64,000 bases of DNA, taken from Photobacterium proteolyticum. GTDB lineage: Bacteria; Pseudomonadota; Gammaproteobacteria; Enterobacterales; Vibrionaceae. Location of the stretch: positions 171,891 through 235,890 of the forward strand of contig NZ_MJIL01000087.1 of assembly GCF_001939735.1 (NCBI RefSeq), in the 5' to 3' direction. The notes beneath the pieces were generated by a model, which did no database searches, was not told the DNA's origin, and saw nothing but the letters and a program-made list of their open reading frames with translations. A program made the translations under genes and the position numbers. This document shows, piece after piece, positions 10,601 through 18,705 of this stretch (positions are counted from its first letter, which is position 1; each line of letters opens with the position of its first letter).

Positions 10601-10714
10601 TTCCAAGCGCCCCAGACCAAAGAAGGCCATGGTCCCGCCGATCAGGAAGATCAGCGACAGCATCCAGCTAATGACTTTGTTTTTAATAAAATAGGCTGCG
10701 ATATCTTGTTTCAT
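7646..10714 (-). CDS. RND family efflux transporter, inner-membrane permease
   Basis: A 1022-residue RND permease with the usual plan: TM1 at the N-terminus (VISWMLSLIFLIGGTMAFF), a large periplasmic loop, TM2-6, a second loop and TM7-12. The TM4 proton-relay segment reads GMLVDNAIVVVEG, so it has Asp-Asn rather than the Asp-Asp of AcrB; this is common in the more distant RND branch. It pairs with two adaptor genes upstream in the same operon and ends in a terminator at 7581. No outer-membrane TolC-type gene is nearby, so a TolC encoded elsewhere is presumed. The two-adaptor arrangement recalls V. cholerae VexIJK, but I do not assign the name. Confidence 0.9.
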   Translation of the reverse strand: MKQDIAAYFIKNKVISWMLSLIFLIGGTMAFFGLGRLEDPAFTIKDAMVVTAYPGATPLQVEEEVTYPIEKEIQQLAYVDEVNSISSRGLSQITVTMKNNYGPDDLPQIWDELRRKVNDLEPNLPPGVAEPSVIDDFGDVFGILLAITGDGYSYKELNDYVDYLRREVELVDGVAKVSVTGTQQEQVFIEISLQRLSSLGISPQTIYNTLATQNLVSSAGAVKIGTEYIRVHPTGEFTDVNALGDLIITESGAEGLIYLRDVAEIKRGFKEVPDNLLSYNGKVALSVGISFVEGVNVVEIGKGVYRRLDELKEQQPVGIDIGVIYSQPDEVDKSVKGFIVSLGQAVAIVIIVLLFFMGLRSGILIGLILLLTVLGTFVFMSWMAIDLQRISLGALVIALGMLVDNAIVVVEGVLIGVQKGRTRMQAASDIVTQTKWPLLGATVIAVTAFAPIGLSQDSTGEYCATLFSVLLISLMLSWFTAISLTPFFADLFFKGVKNKGDGEDDDPYKGFIFVIYKKALEACMRNAWLTVIVLIAMLGASLYGFTQLKQSFFPSSTTPMFMVDVWLPEGTDIRSTNDKLHELEEWASQQENVSHVSSSAGKGAQRFMLTYSPEKSYAAYGELIIRVDTYEDVMPMLRKVSDELDTKHPDIEYKLKRIELGPSSGSKIEARLVGPDPTVLRGLAQQTVDIMRADPGAFNVRHDWRERTKVLEPIFNESQARRYGITKSDVDDLLQMAFSGLSVGLYRDGTNLMPIVARLPDEERVDVSTIEGMKIWSPAIQGYIPIQQVMLGVNVVWEDPLVVRKNRKRMLTIMADPDPLGDETAATLQGRIQPKIEALDFPPGYSLEWGGEYESSADAKASLFQTMPMGYLFMFLITIFLFNKVKEAVIVWATVPLAIIGVTTGLLLLNTPFGFMALLGFLSLSGMLVKNGIVLLDQIEIEISSGKEKYQAVVDAAVSRVRPVCMAAITTVLGMIPLLPDVFFKPMAVTIMFGLGFATVLTLIVVPVLYRMFHHLKVPQAA

Positions 10715-10716
10715 TA

Positions 10717-11802
10717 TTATTCAGCCTCCTTGGCAATCACTTTCACCTGCTGACCTTCCCGCAAACGGTTCCCTCCCGCCACGACGATGGTTTCCCCTTC
10801 CTCAAGTCCCGCCAGCAAACGAACACCTTCAGGGACAACTTTATCTGTCACCACGCGGCGCTTGATTACTGTCTTGCCCTCGTTTACCACCCAAACAAAC
10901 TTGTCTGTTGATGACAGGTTATCGCCATCTTCATTGAAAATGGCCTCCAATGGGATCACAGGCTCACCCTTTCTATATATTTTCAGCTTTTGTGCATCAG
11001 CCCGGACTTCTACGGCCATCCCATCAAGGATGAAGCGGTCTTCGGGCATCGGCATGGTCAAGGTAACCAGGAACGAGCCCGATTCCGGATCCGGCTCAGT
11101 GGTAAATTCCTTAAGGGAAGCCTGATACTCAGCGCCATTGTCAAGCACCACCCTCGCGCCGGGTTTTGATTCCTGAATATCAACAGCAGAGCTTTGGGAA
11201 TAAATGAGGTCCGGTGCCTGGATCAAAATATCGACACTTTTGGCACTATGAATGTTCATCACCTGCTGGCCGACTTGGATGTTCTCGAACTGCTCGATAG
11301 GCACCCGGGAAATCACCCCGTCAAAAGGAGCAACCAGCTTGGTAAATGTGAGGTTCAGCTTGGCTATGTTGAGCCTTGCCCGAGCAATCTTACGCTGTGC
11401 CCTCAACTCATCAAACTGCGACTGGGCCAGGAAGCCTTTGTCAACTAACTTGGCCGAGCGTCGGTACTGACTGTCGGCCACATTGTACTTCGCCTGTGCA
11501 TCATCAACTTCCAGCTGATAGTCCGTAGGATCCAGCTCGGCAAGCAACTGACCCTTTTTGACAAAACCCCCAGGGCGAACAGCAATACGGGTTACCTCAC
11601 CCGGAATTCGAAATGACAGGCTGGATTTATCTGCCGCTGCCGCCACGGCAGGAAAGGTAAGTTGCGGTGCGGCATCGGCCAAGGCAACGACATCCACGCT
11701 GACGGGCTGTACAATTTGCCGCTCTTCTACCACAGGCTTTTCACAGCCTTGCAAAGTAAAGACCGCCCCCAGCGCCAATAAGATCAAGGATAGCTTTTTC
11801 AT
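10717..11802 (-). CDS. RND efflux periplasmic adaptor (membrane fusion protein), second of two
   Basis: A 361-residue HlyD-type adaptor lipoprotein (signal MKKLSLILLALGAVFTLQGC). It has the split lipoyl/barrel-sandwich domain (ITRIAVRPGGFVKKGQLLAELDPTDYQ early, LTFTKLVAPFDGVISR after the alpha-helical hairpin) and a beta-barrel C-terminus. Start MKKLS at 11802 has GAGG upstream and lies one base after the stop of the previous adaptor. It would bridge the RND permease, encoded two bases downstream, to an outer-membrane channel. Tandem adaptors suggest a heteromeric assembly. Confidence 0.9.
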   Translation of the reverse strand: MKKLSLILLALGAVFTLQGCEKPVVEERQIVQPVSVDVVALADAAPQLTFPAVAAAADKSSLSFRIPGEVTRIAVRPGGFVKKGQLLAELDPTDYQLEVDDAQAKYNVADSQYRRSAKLVDKGFLAQSQFDELRAQRKIARARLNIAKLNLTFTKLVAPFDGVISRVPIEQFENIQVGQQVMNIHSAKSVDILIQAPDLIYSQSSAVDIQESKPGARVVLDNGAEYQASLKEFTTEPDPESGSFLVTLTMPMPEDRFILDGMAVEVRADAQKLKIYRKGEPVIPLEAIFNEDGDNLSSTDKFVWVVNEGKTVIKRRVVTDKVVPEGVRLLAGLEEGETIVVAGGNRLREGQQVKVIAKEAE

Positions 11803-11803
11803 C

Positions 11804-12838
11804 TTACAGTCCTCGCTCCTTAACCCAGGCACGCACTTTCTGGCCTTCCTGAAGCTCCCCTACACCAGAAATCGCAATCTGATCGCCATCATTCAACCCG
11901 GCAACCACACGTCCCTTGTCATCCAGTTCAACCTCTATCTTGTGGGCAATACCGGCTTCGTCGACATGCCAGACATAGGTTGCACTTCCCTCTTGTATCA
12001 CCGCGCGTTTGGGAATCGCCCCCGAATTACCCTTCGGAATCGCAATTTTCACCAGCCCCGCCATGCCGGGAAGAATATTCTTCCCTTCAGGGCGTTCCAT
12101 AAACAGCGTCACCTTATAGCTCGACGTTGTGGGATCGGCCTCGGTATCTATCTCTTTAAACTCTGCCGGGTAGACTTCGCCAGGGATCGTATCGAAAATG
12201 ACACTTGGCTGAGTATCTGACTGCCCCTGATAGCGGGCCAAAAGATGTTCGGGTAGTTGAAAGGTGACATTGATCAGACCCGCGCTCTGGATATGCATCA
12301 CCGGCTCTTTGGCCATGATATATTCATAGTTTTCAATCAATGACAGAGAAAGCGTCCCGTCGTAGGGCGCAACCAAAGTAGCATAGCCCAGGTTTGATTT
12401 TTGTTTGCTCAAGGCTGCCTTGGCCTGCTTTAACTCTGCCTTGGAGGTATCGAAATCCAGCTCCGACACCACGTTGGTTTTTCTTAGCTCTTTATCTCGC
12501 TTAAACTGAACATAGGCCAGTTCATAGTTTGCCTGGGCCTGTTCAACCAGCAAGGTAAGCTCATCCGGATTCAGACTGGCCAGCTTTTGTCCCCGCTTAA
12601 CATCTTCACCCGGGCTGACATCCAATGAAACAATCTGCCCCGAGACCCTAAACGCCAGTACTGCCTTGTCTCCTGCCTCAACGGTGGCCGGAAAAGTACG
12701 AAATGTTTCATTGTCACCCACGGATACCGCCTGGAGTTTTACCGGCCTCGATTCCGGCTCAGGTACCTCTACCTCTTTCTCACCGCACCCTGACACTAGC
12801 AAGCCAGTGATGACGGTCGCTAATAGCGCGCGCCCCAT
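11804..12838 (-). CDS. RND efflux periplasmic adaptor (membrane fusion protein), first of two
   Basis: A 344-residue adaptor lipoprotein (MGRALLATVITGLLVSGC). It has the same plan as the neighbour: biotinyl-lipoyl half IVSLDVSPGEDVKRGQKLASLNPDEL, helical hairpin with ELDFDTSKAELKQAKAALSKQ, second half LGYATLVAPYDGTLSL, then the barrel. It is the first gene of the operon adaptor-adaptor-permease; the three genes are separated by one or two bases. Divergence between the two adaptors is substantial, so this is not a recent duplication. Confidence 0.9.
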   Translation of the reverse strand: MGRALLATVITGLLVSGCGEKEVEVPEPESRPVKLQAVSVGDNETFRTFPATVEAGDKAVLAFRVSGQIVSLDVSPGEDVKRGQKLASLNPDELTLLVEQAQANYELAYVQFKRDKELRKTNVVSELDFDTSKAELKQAKAALSKQKSNLGYATLVAPYDGTLSLSLIENYEYIMAKEPVMHIQSAGLINVTFQLPEHLLARYQGQSDTQPSVIFDTIPGEVYPAEFKEIDTEADPTTSSYKVTLFMERPEGKNILPGMAGLVKIAIPKGNSGAIPKRAVIQEGSATYVWHVDEAGIAHKIEVELDDKGRVVAGLNDGDQIAISGVGELQEGQKVRAWVKERGL

Positions 12839-13179
12839 ACAACCTCTCCAAAATTATTTTTGTCTACTCTTGTTTTTTCTTCTGGTGTTAAGCGCAAGAT
12901 CACCAGCCGCTGCTACATTCACAACAAAAAGCCTTTGGCCACAAGGTACTAGTGTAGCCAATAAAACGACACAGAAACCCAACAAACCACGAAAAAGAAG
13001 AAAAAACAATTCATTAAGCCGAGCCGCCGGACCTTACCAAGTCTTTGGGCGATGCTCTATTTACAAGGACAAAATTTCAGAGAAAATCAGGAATGGAGAA
13101 AAATGGCGGAAGCAAAAAACCTCAAAAGATATAAAAAAAGGAGCCATACAGGCTCCTTCTCAAACAGTCAGACGAAATA
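12839..13179. other. 341-base intergenic region upstream of the RND operon
   Basis: Holds the promoter region of the leftward efflux operon and, at its right end, the fumarase terminator. A dyad CTGGTG / CACCAG (12882-12906, 13-base spacer) lies 44 bases upstream of the first adaptor start and could be an operator for a local repressor; no regulator gene is adjacent. Nothing else recognisable. Confidence 0.45.
13133..13158 (-). terminator. Terminator of the fumarase gene
   Basis: On the minus strand the stem AAGGAGCC / GGCTCCTT (13138-13158) with loop TGTAT is followed by a run of seven T (13133-13139). Confidence 0.9.
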
Positions 13180-14688
13180 CTAAGCGTCCATTTCGGCAAT
13201 ATTGACTTTCCAGGTATCCGGACCAGTCTGATGGGCATTGGTCCCTTCAGCATCAACCGCTACCGTCACCGGCATATCTTCGACTTCAAATTCGTAGATT
13301 GCTTCCATGCCAAGATCTTCAAAAGCCACAACACGCGCTTTCTTAATGGCCTTGGCCACAAGGTAAGCGGCACCGCCGACAGCCATCAGGTAAACAGCCT
13401 TGTGCTCCTTGATGGATTCAATCGCAGCCGGACCACGCTCGGCTTTACCTATCATACCGGTAAGCCCTGCCTGACCGAGCATCATTTCGGTAAATTTATC
13501 CATACGGGTCGACGTTGTCGGACCTGCAGGACCAACAACCTCATCACCAACTGCATCAACAGGACCGACGTAGTAGATAAAGCGGTTTTTGAAATCAACC
13601 GGGAAATCTTCCCCTTTGGCCAGCATATCCTGAATACGCTTATGGGCAGCATCACGGCCGGTCAGGATTTTGCCTGACAGCAAAACGGTCTCGCCAGACT
13701 TCCACTCCTGGACATCGTCTTTGGTAACTTCATCAATATTAACGCGGCGAACATTCTCACCCACTTCCCAAGTTACTTCAGGCCAGTCTTCCAGCTTCGG
13801 TGGCGTTAGCTCCGCCGGGCCAGTGCCATCAAGCTTGAAATGAACGTGGCGGGTTGCGGCACAGTTCGGGATCATACAAACTGGCTTGGAAGCGGCATGA
13901 GTCGGCGCTGTTTTGATCTTCACGTCAACAACGGTTGTCAGACCGCCTAGCCCCTGCGCACCGATACCCAGCTTATTTACACGGTTGTAAATATCCAGGC
14001 GAAGCTCTTCCTCGGCATTCTGCGCACCACGTTCCTGCAACTCATGAATATCAACCGATTCCATCAGCGACTCTTTCGCCAGCACCGCCGCTTTCTCGGC
14101 AGTACCGCCGATACCGATACCCAGCATGCCCGGCGGACACCAGCCCGCCCCCATTAGCGGCACTGTTTTTTCAACCCACTCGGCAACATCATCCGACGGG
14201 TTCAGCATTACCATCTTGGTCTTGTTTTCCGAACCGCCGCCCTTGGCGGCAATCTGAATCTCTACCTTGTCGCCCGGTACCATATCGATATGTACCACGG
14301 CAGGGGCATTGTCTTTGGTGTTCTTACGGCTTCCGGCTGGATCCGCAACGACAGAGGCTCGCAGCGGGTTATCCGGGTTGGTATACGCCAGGCGAACACC
14401 TTCATCAATCATTTCCTGTACAGTCAGATCGCTGTCCCACTGTACATTCATACCAATTTTGACAAAACACGTGACAATACCGGTGTCCTGGCAGATTGGG
14501 CGATGGCCTTCGGCCGACATGCGCGAATTGATCAGGATCTGCGCAATGGCATCTTTCGCTGCCTGACTTTGCTCCTTGTTATAGGCTTTTTCCAAGGCCT
14601 GAACAAAATCCAGCGGATGGTAGTATGAAATGTACTGTAGTGCGTCCGCCACACTATCAATCACATCTTGCTTACGAATGACGGTCAT
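13180..14688 (-). CDS. fumA: Fumarate hydratase, class I ([4Fe-4S], FumA/FumB type)
   Basis: A 502-residue class I fumarase: fumarate + water to (S)-malate in the TCA cycle, with an oxygen-sensitive [4Fe-4S] cluster. The cluster cysteines correspond to C66 (HRPICQDTG), C184 (GWCPPGMLG) and C276 (CMIPNCAATRH). The C-terminal beta domain carries VGPAGPTTSTRMDKF. It is about 45 residues shorter than E. coli FumA at the N-terminus, as usual for vibrios. It sits divergently beside pabB, the order seen in V. cholerae. FumA and FumB cannot be told apart by sequence here; the symbol is a convention. Confidence 0.93.
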   Translation of the reverse strand: MTVIRKQDVIDSVADALQYISYYHPLDFVQALEKAYNKEQSQAAKDAIAQILINSRMSAEGHRPICQDTGIVTCFVKIGMNVQWDSDLTVQEMIDEGVRLAYTNPDNPLRASVVADPAGSRKNTKDNAPAVVHIDMVPGDKVEIQIAAKGGGSENKTKMVMLNPSDDVAEWVEKTVPLMGAGWCPPGMLGIGIGGTAEKAAVLAKESLMESVDIHELQERGAQNAEEELRLDIYNRVNKLGIGAQGLGGLTTVVDVKIKTAPTHAASKPVCMIPNCAATRHVHFKLDGTGPAELTPPKLEDWPEVTWEVGENVRRVNIDEVTKDDVQEWKSGETVLLSGKILTGRDAAHKRIQDMLAKGEDFPVDFKNRFIYYVGPVDAVGDEVVGPAGPTTSTRMDKFTEMMLGQAGLTGMIGKAERGPAAIESIKEHKAVYLMAVGGAAYLVAKAIKKARVVAFEDLGMEAIYEFEVEDMPVTVAVDAEGTNAHQTGPDTWKVNIAEMDA

Positions 14689-14993
14689 AATTGCCCTCGT
14701 TATTTATTATCATTCCATGGCGCCCGACTATTTTGCCGTTACAGCATGCTTCCAGTGTAGGGTGTGGTTAGCATTGCTCGAGTCCTGCGTATAGGGAATA
14801 GGATGTGCAGAAAGCAATGCAACCACGTGCCATGATCCTCATGGCTGTGTCCTTTATGAGCTACTCAGACTGAATCAGTAAAAATAAAACACAAAGGATC
14901 GTCCTTGGGCGTCGTATTAAATTCTGCGTTTATGATACTCTTGCCAACAATTTCGCGCCATGCGCCAATCGAACACCTGTCACAAAAAAGAAA
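14689..14993. other. 305-base divergent promoter region, fumarase/pabB
   Basis: Contains the promoters of the leftward fumarase gene and the rightward pabB gene. No operator, hairpin or consensus CRP/FNR/ArcA site could be supported. The pabB start has only an A-rich stretch upstream, a weak ribosome site. Confidence 0.45.
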
Positions 14994-16397
14994 ATGATTT
15001 GTAAATCGCATCCGCTACTCGCAATTGAACAACTCGATTATACCCCAGAAGCAACTCTGTCGTGGTTTGAGCCCTTGTCCACCCACCCCTGGGCTATGAT
15101 ATTACGCTCGGCAGCTCAGGATCACCCTGATAATCGCTTTGATATTCTGGTTGCCGATCCTTTAGCCACTTTAGAGACACATGGTGAAACAACCCGTATT
15201 AAGTTTTCAAATGGCGACGAAAAAGCGAGCAACACCGATCCGTTCAAGCTAGTAGAAGAGCTACAGGCATCATTATTGCCACCGCTTAAACCTATGACAG
15301 ATGTACCATTTATTGGTGGAGCCCTTGGCTACTTCAGCTACGACCTCGGTCGACGGGTGGAAGATCTCCCAGCACTTGCCGAACAGGATATTAATGCTGC
15401 AGACATGGCTGTCGGCATTTACGACTGGGCCCTGATCGCCGATCACCATGCCCAAACGTTGTTTCTCGTATCGCCAAAAGGCAGCGGACGACTCCAATGG
15501 CTTCAGGAGCAACAAAATGCCTTTAAACTGCAACAGGATGGCGCCAGCAAGCAACATAAAAGATCGTTTTCATTAACAACCCAGTGGACCGCCAACATGA
15601 CAAAGGCGGCTTATTGCAACAAATTCGACCGGGTGCAGGACTACCTGCTATCCGGGGACTGCTACCAAATCAACCTTGCCCAGCGCTTCCAGGCAAGCTA
15701 CCAGGGTGATGAATGGACGGCTTACCTGCGCCTTGAACAGACAAATGGCGCGCCGTTCTCCGGTTTTATCCGCACATCGGAATGTACAGTTCTCTCTGTA
15801 TCTCCGGAGCGTTTTCTTCAACATAATCAAGGTTATGTTGAAACGAAACCCATCAAGGGCACACGGCCTCGCTCTGCCGATGAGAAACAAGATGCCGCCA
15901 ACGCCACCGAGCTACGCCATGCCAGCAAGGATCGCTCGGAAAACCTAATGATTGTCGACTTGCTACGAAATGATATCGGCCGGGTGGCCAAGCCTGGTTC
16001 AGTGGCAGTCCCCAAGTTGTTTGAGATCGAAAGCTTTCCGGCCGTCCATCACCTTGTCAGTACAGTCACCGGCGAGCTTGATACACAGTACTCCTCAACC
16101 GATCTGTTGCGCGCCTGTTTTCCCGGCGGTTCAATTACCGGCGCACCGAAAATTCGCGCCATGGAAATCATTGAAGAGCTGGAACCACACCGCCGCAGCA
16201 TCTATTGCGGCAGTATTGGCTACATCAGCCGTTGTGGTCGAATGGATACCAGTATCACCATAAGAACCCTTATTACTCAGCAAAATACCCTGTATGCCTG
16301 GGCGGGTGGCGGGCTAGTTGCAGACAGTGATGCCGACAGCGAATACCAAGAAACACTGGACAAACTGAGTAAAATTCTGCCAATCTTAGAAAAGTAG
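14994..16397 (+). CDS. pabB: Aminodeoxychorismate synthase component I
   Basis: A 467-residue chorismate-utilising enzyme that, with PabA glutamine amidotransferase, makes 4-amino-4-deoxychorismate for folate. Family motifs are visible: GGALGYFSYDLGR, SGDCYQINLAQRF, PERFLQ..GYVETKPIKGTRPR (with PIKGT, the Lys typical of PabB), MIVDLLRNDIGRVAKPGSV and FPGGSITGAPKIRAMEII. Length agrees with E. coli PabB (453). It is followed 23 bases later by the Nudix gene, as in V. cholerae and E. coli (pabB-nudL), so probably one transcript. Confidence 0.96.
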   Translation: MICKSHPLLAIEQLDYTPEATLSWFEPLSTHPWAMILRSAAQDHPDNRFDILVADPLATLETHGETTRIKFSNGDEKASNTDPFKLVEELQASLLPPLKPMTDVPFIGGALGYFSYDLGRRVEDLPALAEQDINAADMAVGIYDWALIADHHAQTLFLVSPKGSGRLQWLQEQQNAFKLQQDGASKQHKRSFSLTTQWTANMTKAAYCNKFDRVQDYLLSGDCYQINLAQRFQASYQGDEWTAYLRLEQTNGAPFSGFIRTSECTVLSVSPERFLQHNQGYVETKPIKGTRPRSADEKQDAANATELRHASKDRSENLMIVDLLRNDIGRVAKPGSVAVPKLFEIESFPAVHHLVSTVTGELDTQYSSTDLLRACFPGGSITGAPKIRAMEIIEELEPHRRSIYCGSIGYISRCGRMDTSITIRTLITQQNTLYAWAGGGLVADSDADSEYQETLDKLSKILPILEK

Positions 16398-16420
16398 ATA
16401 TCAATAACCACGGACGGTTT

Positions 16421-17020
16421 ATGAACTATCAGCAACAATTGCTAGCGCGTTTTCTGCTAGCCCCACAGACCAGCTATGACCAAAGCCACTCGGCTCGGGT
16501 TAGACAGCATGTATCTGCGTCCGGCTCCTTTAAGCGAGCAGCGGTTATGATCCCTCTTGTTCCCCGTCAAAATAGTTTTAACGTTGTTCTGACACGTCGC
16601 GCCAGCCATTTAAAACACCACCCAGGCCAGATTGCCTTTCCTGGTGGCGGATATGAATCACAAGATACTGATTTAATTGAAACTGCCATCCGGGAAACCA
16701 AAGAAGAAACTGGAATTTTATGCAACAGAGAGCGCATATTGGGACAGCTTCCTTCTTTGCCGACAATCAGTGGCTATATCGTTACGCCGTACTTGTCGAT
16801 CATCTCCCCAAACTACAGGCCAGACCTGGACCCAAACGAGGTTGACGACCTGTTTGAAGTGCCTATCAGACACCTATTAAATCCGGTGAATATGCGCACT
16901 GAGAAATTTACTATCGACGGCATAAAACACAATATTTATGCAATTCCATACGGTGATTATGCTATTTGGGGGGCGACTGCCCAGATGATCCGATTGTTAT
17001 CAAAACAGCTCTGGTATTAA
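16421..17020 (+). CDS. nudL: CoA pyrophosphatase-type Nudix hydrolase
   Basis: A 199-residue Nudix hydrolase orthologous by position and sequence to E. coli NudL. The NuCoA signature VVLTRRASHLKHHPGQIAFPGG directly precedes a Nudix box ending RETKEETGI, which predicts cleavage of CoA to phosphopantetheine and 3',5'-ADP with metal bound by the EE pair. The usual Glu early in the box is replaced, as in other NudL proteins. It lies 23 bases after pabB. Substrate preference is inferred from the family. Confidence 0.9.
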   Translation: MNYQQQLLARFLLAPQTSYDQSHSARVRQHVSASGSFKRAAVMIPLVPRQNSFNVVLTRRASHLKHHPGQIAFPGGGYESQDTDLIETAIRETKEETGILCNRERILGQLPSLPTISGYIVTPYLSIISPNYRPDLDPNEVDDLFEVPIRHLLNPVNMRTEKFTIDGIKHNIYAIPYGDYAIWGATAQMIRLLSKQLWY

Positions 17021-17070
17021 TAAACCCACTTCTAACACATCATTTTCCCTAACCTGCCCGCAACATCCTT

Positions 17071-17086
17071 TGTGATCAAGATCACC
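17071..17086. promoter_or_regulatory. CRP-binding site upstream of sdaC
   Basis: TGTGATCAAGATCACC matches the CRP consensus TGTGA-N6-TCACA at 9 of 10 positions. It is 126 bases upstream of the sdaC start, fitting catabolite activation of serine uptake as known in enterobacteria. A possible -10 element TATAAA lies at 17147-17152. Confidence 0.8.
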
Positions 17087-17211
17087 TTTAATTGTATTGC
17101 AATTTGTACCCATTACATAACGGGATCTCGATCAAAGTTTTCCTTCTATAAATCCTCAAAATGCGCGCCGTTCCTAATTTCCGTTCCGTAATTTAACTTA
17201 GGTATATAACC

Positions 17212-18465
17212 ATGCATACCACTTCCAACACAGCAGTAGCTTCAACGGCTAAAGCAAAATGGACGTATAAAGATTTTACTTGGGCCCTTTCACTATTCGG
17301 TACCGCTGTAGGTGCCGGTGTACTTTTCCTTCCGATTAAAGCCGGTGCCGGCGGTTTCTGGCCACTGGTTATCCTAGCCCTGATTGCAGCACCAATGACT
17401 TGGTTCGCACACAAGAGCTTGGCTCGTTTTGTTCTTTCTGCTAAAAACCCAGAAGCTGACATCACCGATACTGTTGAAGAACACTTTGGTAAAGCTGGCG
17501 CAAACATCATCACTTTTGCTTACTTCTTCGCCATCTACCCAATCGTTCTAATCTACGGCGTTGGTATTACCAACACGGTTGATTCTTTCATGGTTAACCA
17601 GATGGGCATGGAATCTGTTCCACGCTGGCTTCTGTCTGGCGGCCTGATCGTTGCGATGACTGCAGGTGTTGTCTTCGGCAAAGAGCTAATGCTTAAAGCC
17701 ACCTCTGCAATGGTATACCCACTGGTATTCATCCTGCTTGCACTGTCTGTATACCTGATCCCTGATTGGAACACATCAATGGTATCGGTAAGCCCTGACT
17801 GGAGTGCAATGCCTGCTATTATCTGGCTAGCAATTCCAATCATCGTATTCTCTTTCAACCACAGCCCAATCATCAGCCAGTTCTCTAAAGAACAGCGTCG
17901 TGTATACGGTGAAGATGCAGCGAAGAAAACTGACATGATCACTGGCGGCGCAGCAATGATGCTGATGGGCTTTGTAATGTTCTTCGTATTCTCTGTTGTT
18001 CTGTCTCTGTCTCCAGAGCAGCTAGCAACAGCAAAATCACAAAACATCAGTGTTCTGTCTTACCTTGCTAACGTTCACGAGTCTCCGCTGATTTCTCTGC
18101 TTGGTCCACTGGTTGCATTCGCTGCAATTACATCAAGCTACTTCGGTCACTTCCTGGGTGCGCACGAAGGTCTTGTTGGCCTGGCTAAGTCTAGCTCAGA
18201 CATGCCTGTTAAGAAGATTGAGAAAATCTCTCTAGGTTTCATCGTAGTAACTACTTGGATCGTTGCGGTTATCAACCCAAGCATCCTGGGCATGATTGAA
18301 ACTATGGGTGCACCAATGATTGCTGCAATCCTGTTCCTGATGCCTGTATTCGCAATGTACAAAGTACCAGCTATGGCTAAGTACAAAACATCTGCACCAG
18401 TACAGATTTTCACAGCTCTTTGTGGTATCGCGGCAATTACTTCTGTAATCTACGGCGCATTCTAA
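17212..18465 (+). CDS. sdaC: Serine/proton symporter (SdaC/HAAAP family)
   Basis: A 417-residue inner-membrane amino-acid permease with about eleven TM segments. The N-terminal signature FTWALSLFGTAVGAGVLFLPIKAG and FSFNHSPIISQFS are those of SdaC. It imports serine for breakdown by the adjacent sdaA product. Codon use is biased toward optimal codons more than in its neighbours, suggesting high expression. It lies behind a strong CRP site and before a terminator that separates it from sdaA. Confidence 0.93.
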   Translation: MHTTSNTAVASTAKAKWTYKDFTWALSLFGTAVGAGVLFLPIKAGAGGFWPLVILALIAAPMTWFAHKSLARFVLSAKNPEADITDTVEEHFGKAGANIITFAYFFAIYPIVLIYGVGITNTVDSFMVNQMGMESVPRWLLSGGLIVAMTAGVVFGKELMLKATSAMVYPLVFILLALSVYLIPDWNTSMVSVSPDWSAMPAIIWLAIPIIVFSFNHSPIISQFSKEQRRVYGEDAAKKTDMITGGAAMMLMGFVMFFVFSVVLSLSPEQLATAKSQNISVLSYLANVHESPLISLLGPLVAFAAITSSYFGHFLGAHEGLVGLAKSSSDMPVKKIEKISLGFIVVTTWIVAVINPSILGMIETMGAPMIAAILFLMPVFAMYKVPAMAKYKTSAPVQIFTALCGIAAITSVIYGAF

Positions 18466-18574
18466 GAGAGCATCACACTTGTTGTGATTAATATGGACTA
18501 CCAGCTTAGCTGTCTGAGAAAATGTGCCACAACGCATAGTCTTCTCAAGCAATTCGGGTAGAATATATGACACC

Positions 18575-18613
18575 AAAGAGCAGGAAGCGTGTGCCGACTG
18601 CTCTTTTGTTTTT
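18575..18613 (+). terminator. Strong terminator between sdaC and sdaA
   Basis: Perfect 9-bp stem AAAGAGCAG (18575-18583) / CTGCTCTTT (18598-18606), 14-base loop, then TTGTTTTTCT. It lies inside what would otherwise be an sdaC-sdaA operon, so sdaA either depends on read-through or has its own promoter. Confidence 0.85.
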
Positions 18614-18619
18614 CTAGTG

Positions 18620-18705
18620 ATCTCGCCAAGGAAGGGGCGAGAGTTTAATACGATGACAGTCTTGGCCGGAGGCAAGAGCGCTTCCTACCGACTGAGGTAA
18701 TTCGC
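18620..18705 (+). promoter_or_regulatory. Structured leader before sdaA
   Basis: Between the terminator and the sdaA start are a hairpin CTCGCC / GGCGAG (18623-18642) and a larger stem CAGTC (18656-18660) / GACTG (18690-18694) enclosing CTTG...CAAG. In addition, CGCTTCCT (18679-18686) is complementary to AGGAAGCG (18582-18589), mostly in the terminator loop, and CCGACTG occurs in both parts. This may be a cis-acting RNA; I do not recognise a known riboswitch class. Confidence 0.4.

Noticed and set aside
12666-13205. 179-residue plus-strand frame covering the RND-fumarase gap
   Set aside because: Low-complexity basic composition, overlaps the adaptor gene and reads through the fumarase terminator; not a credible protein.
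18620-18705. Glycine or other known riboswitch before sdaA
   Set aside because: The region is structured, but I could not find the conserved cores of glycine, THF or c-di-GMP aptamers; left as an unclassified leader.
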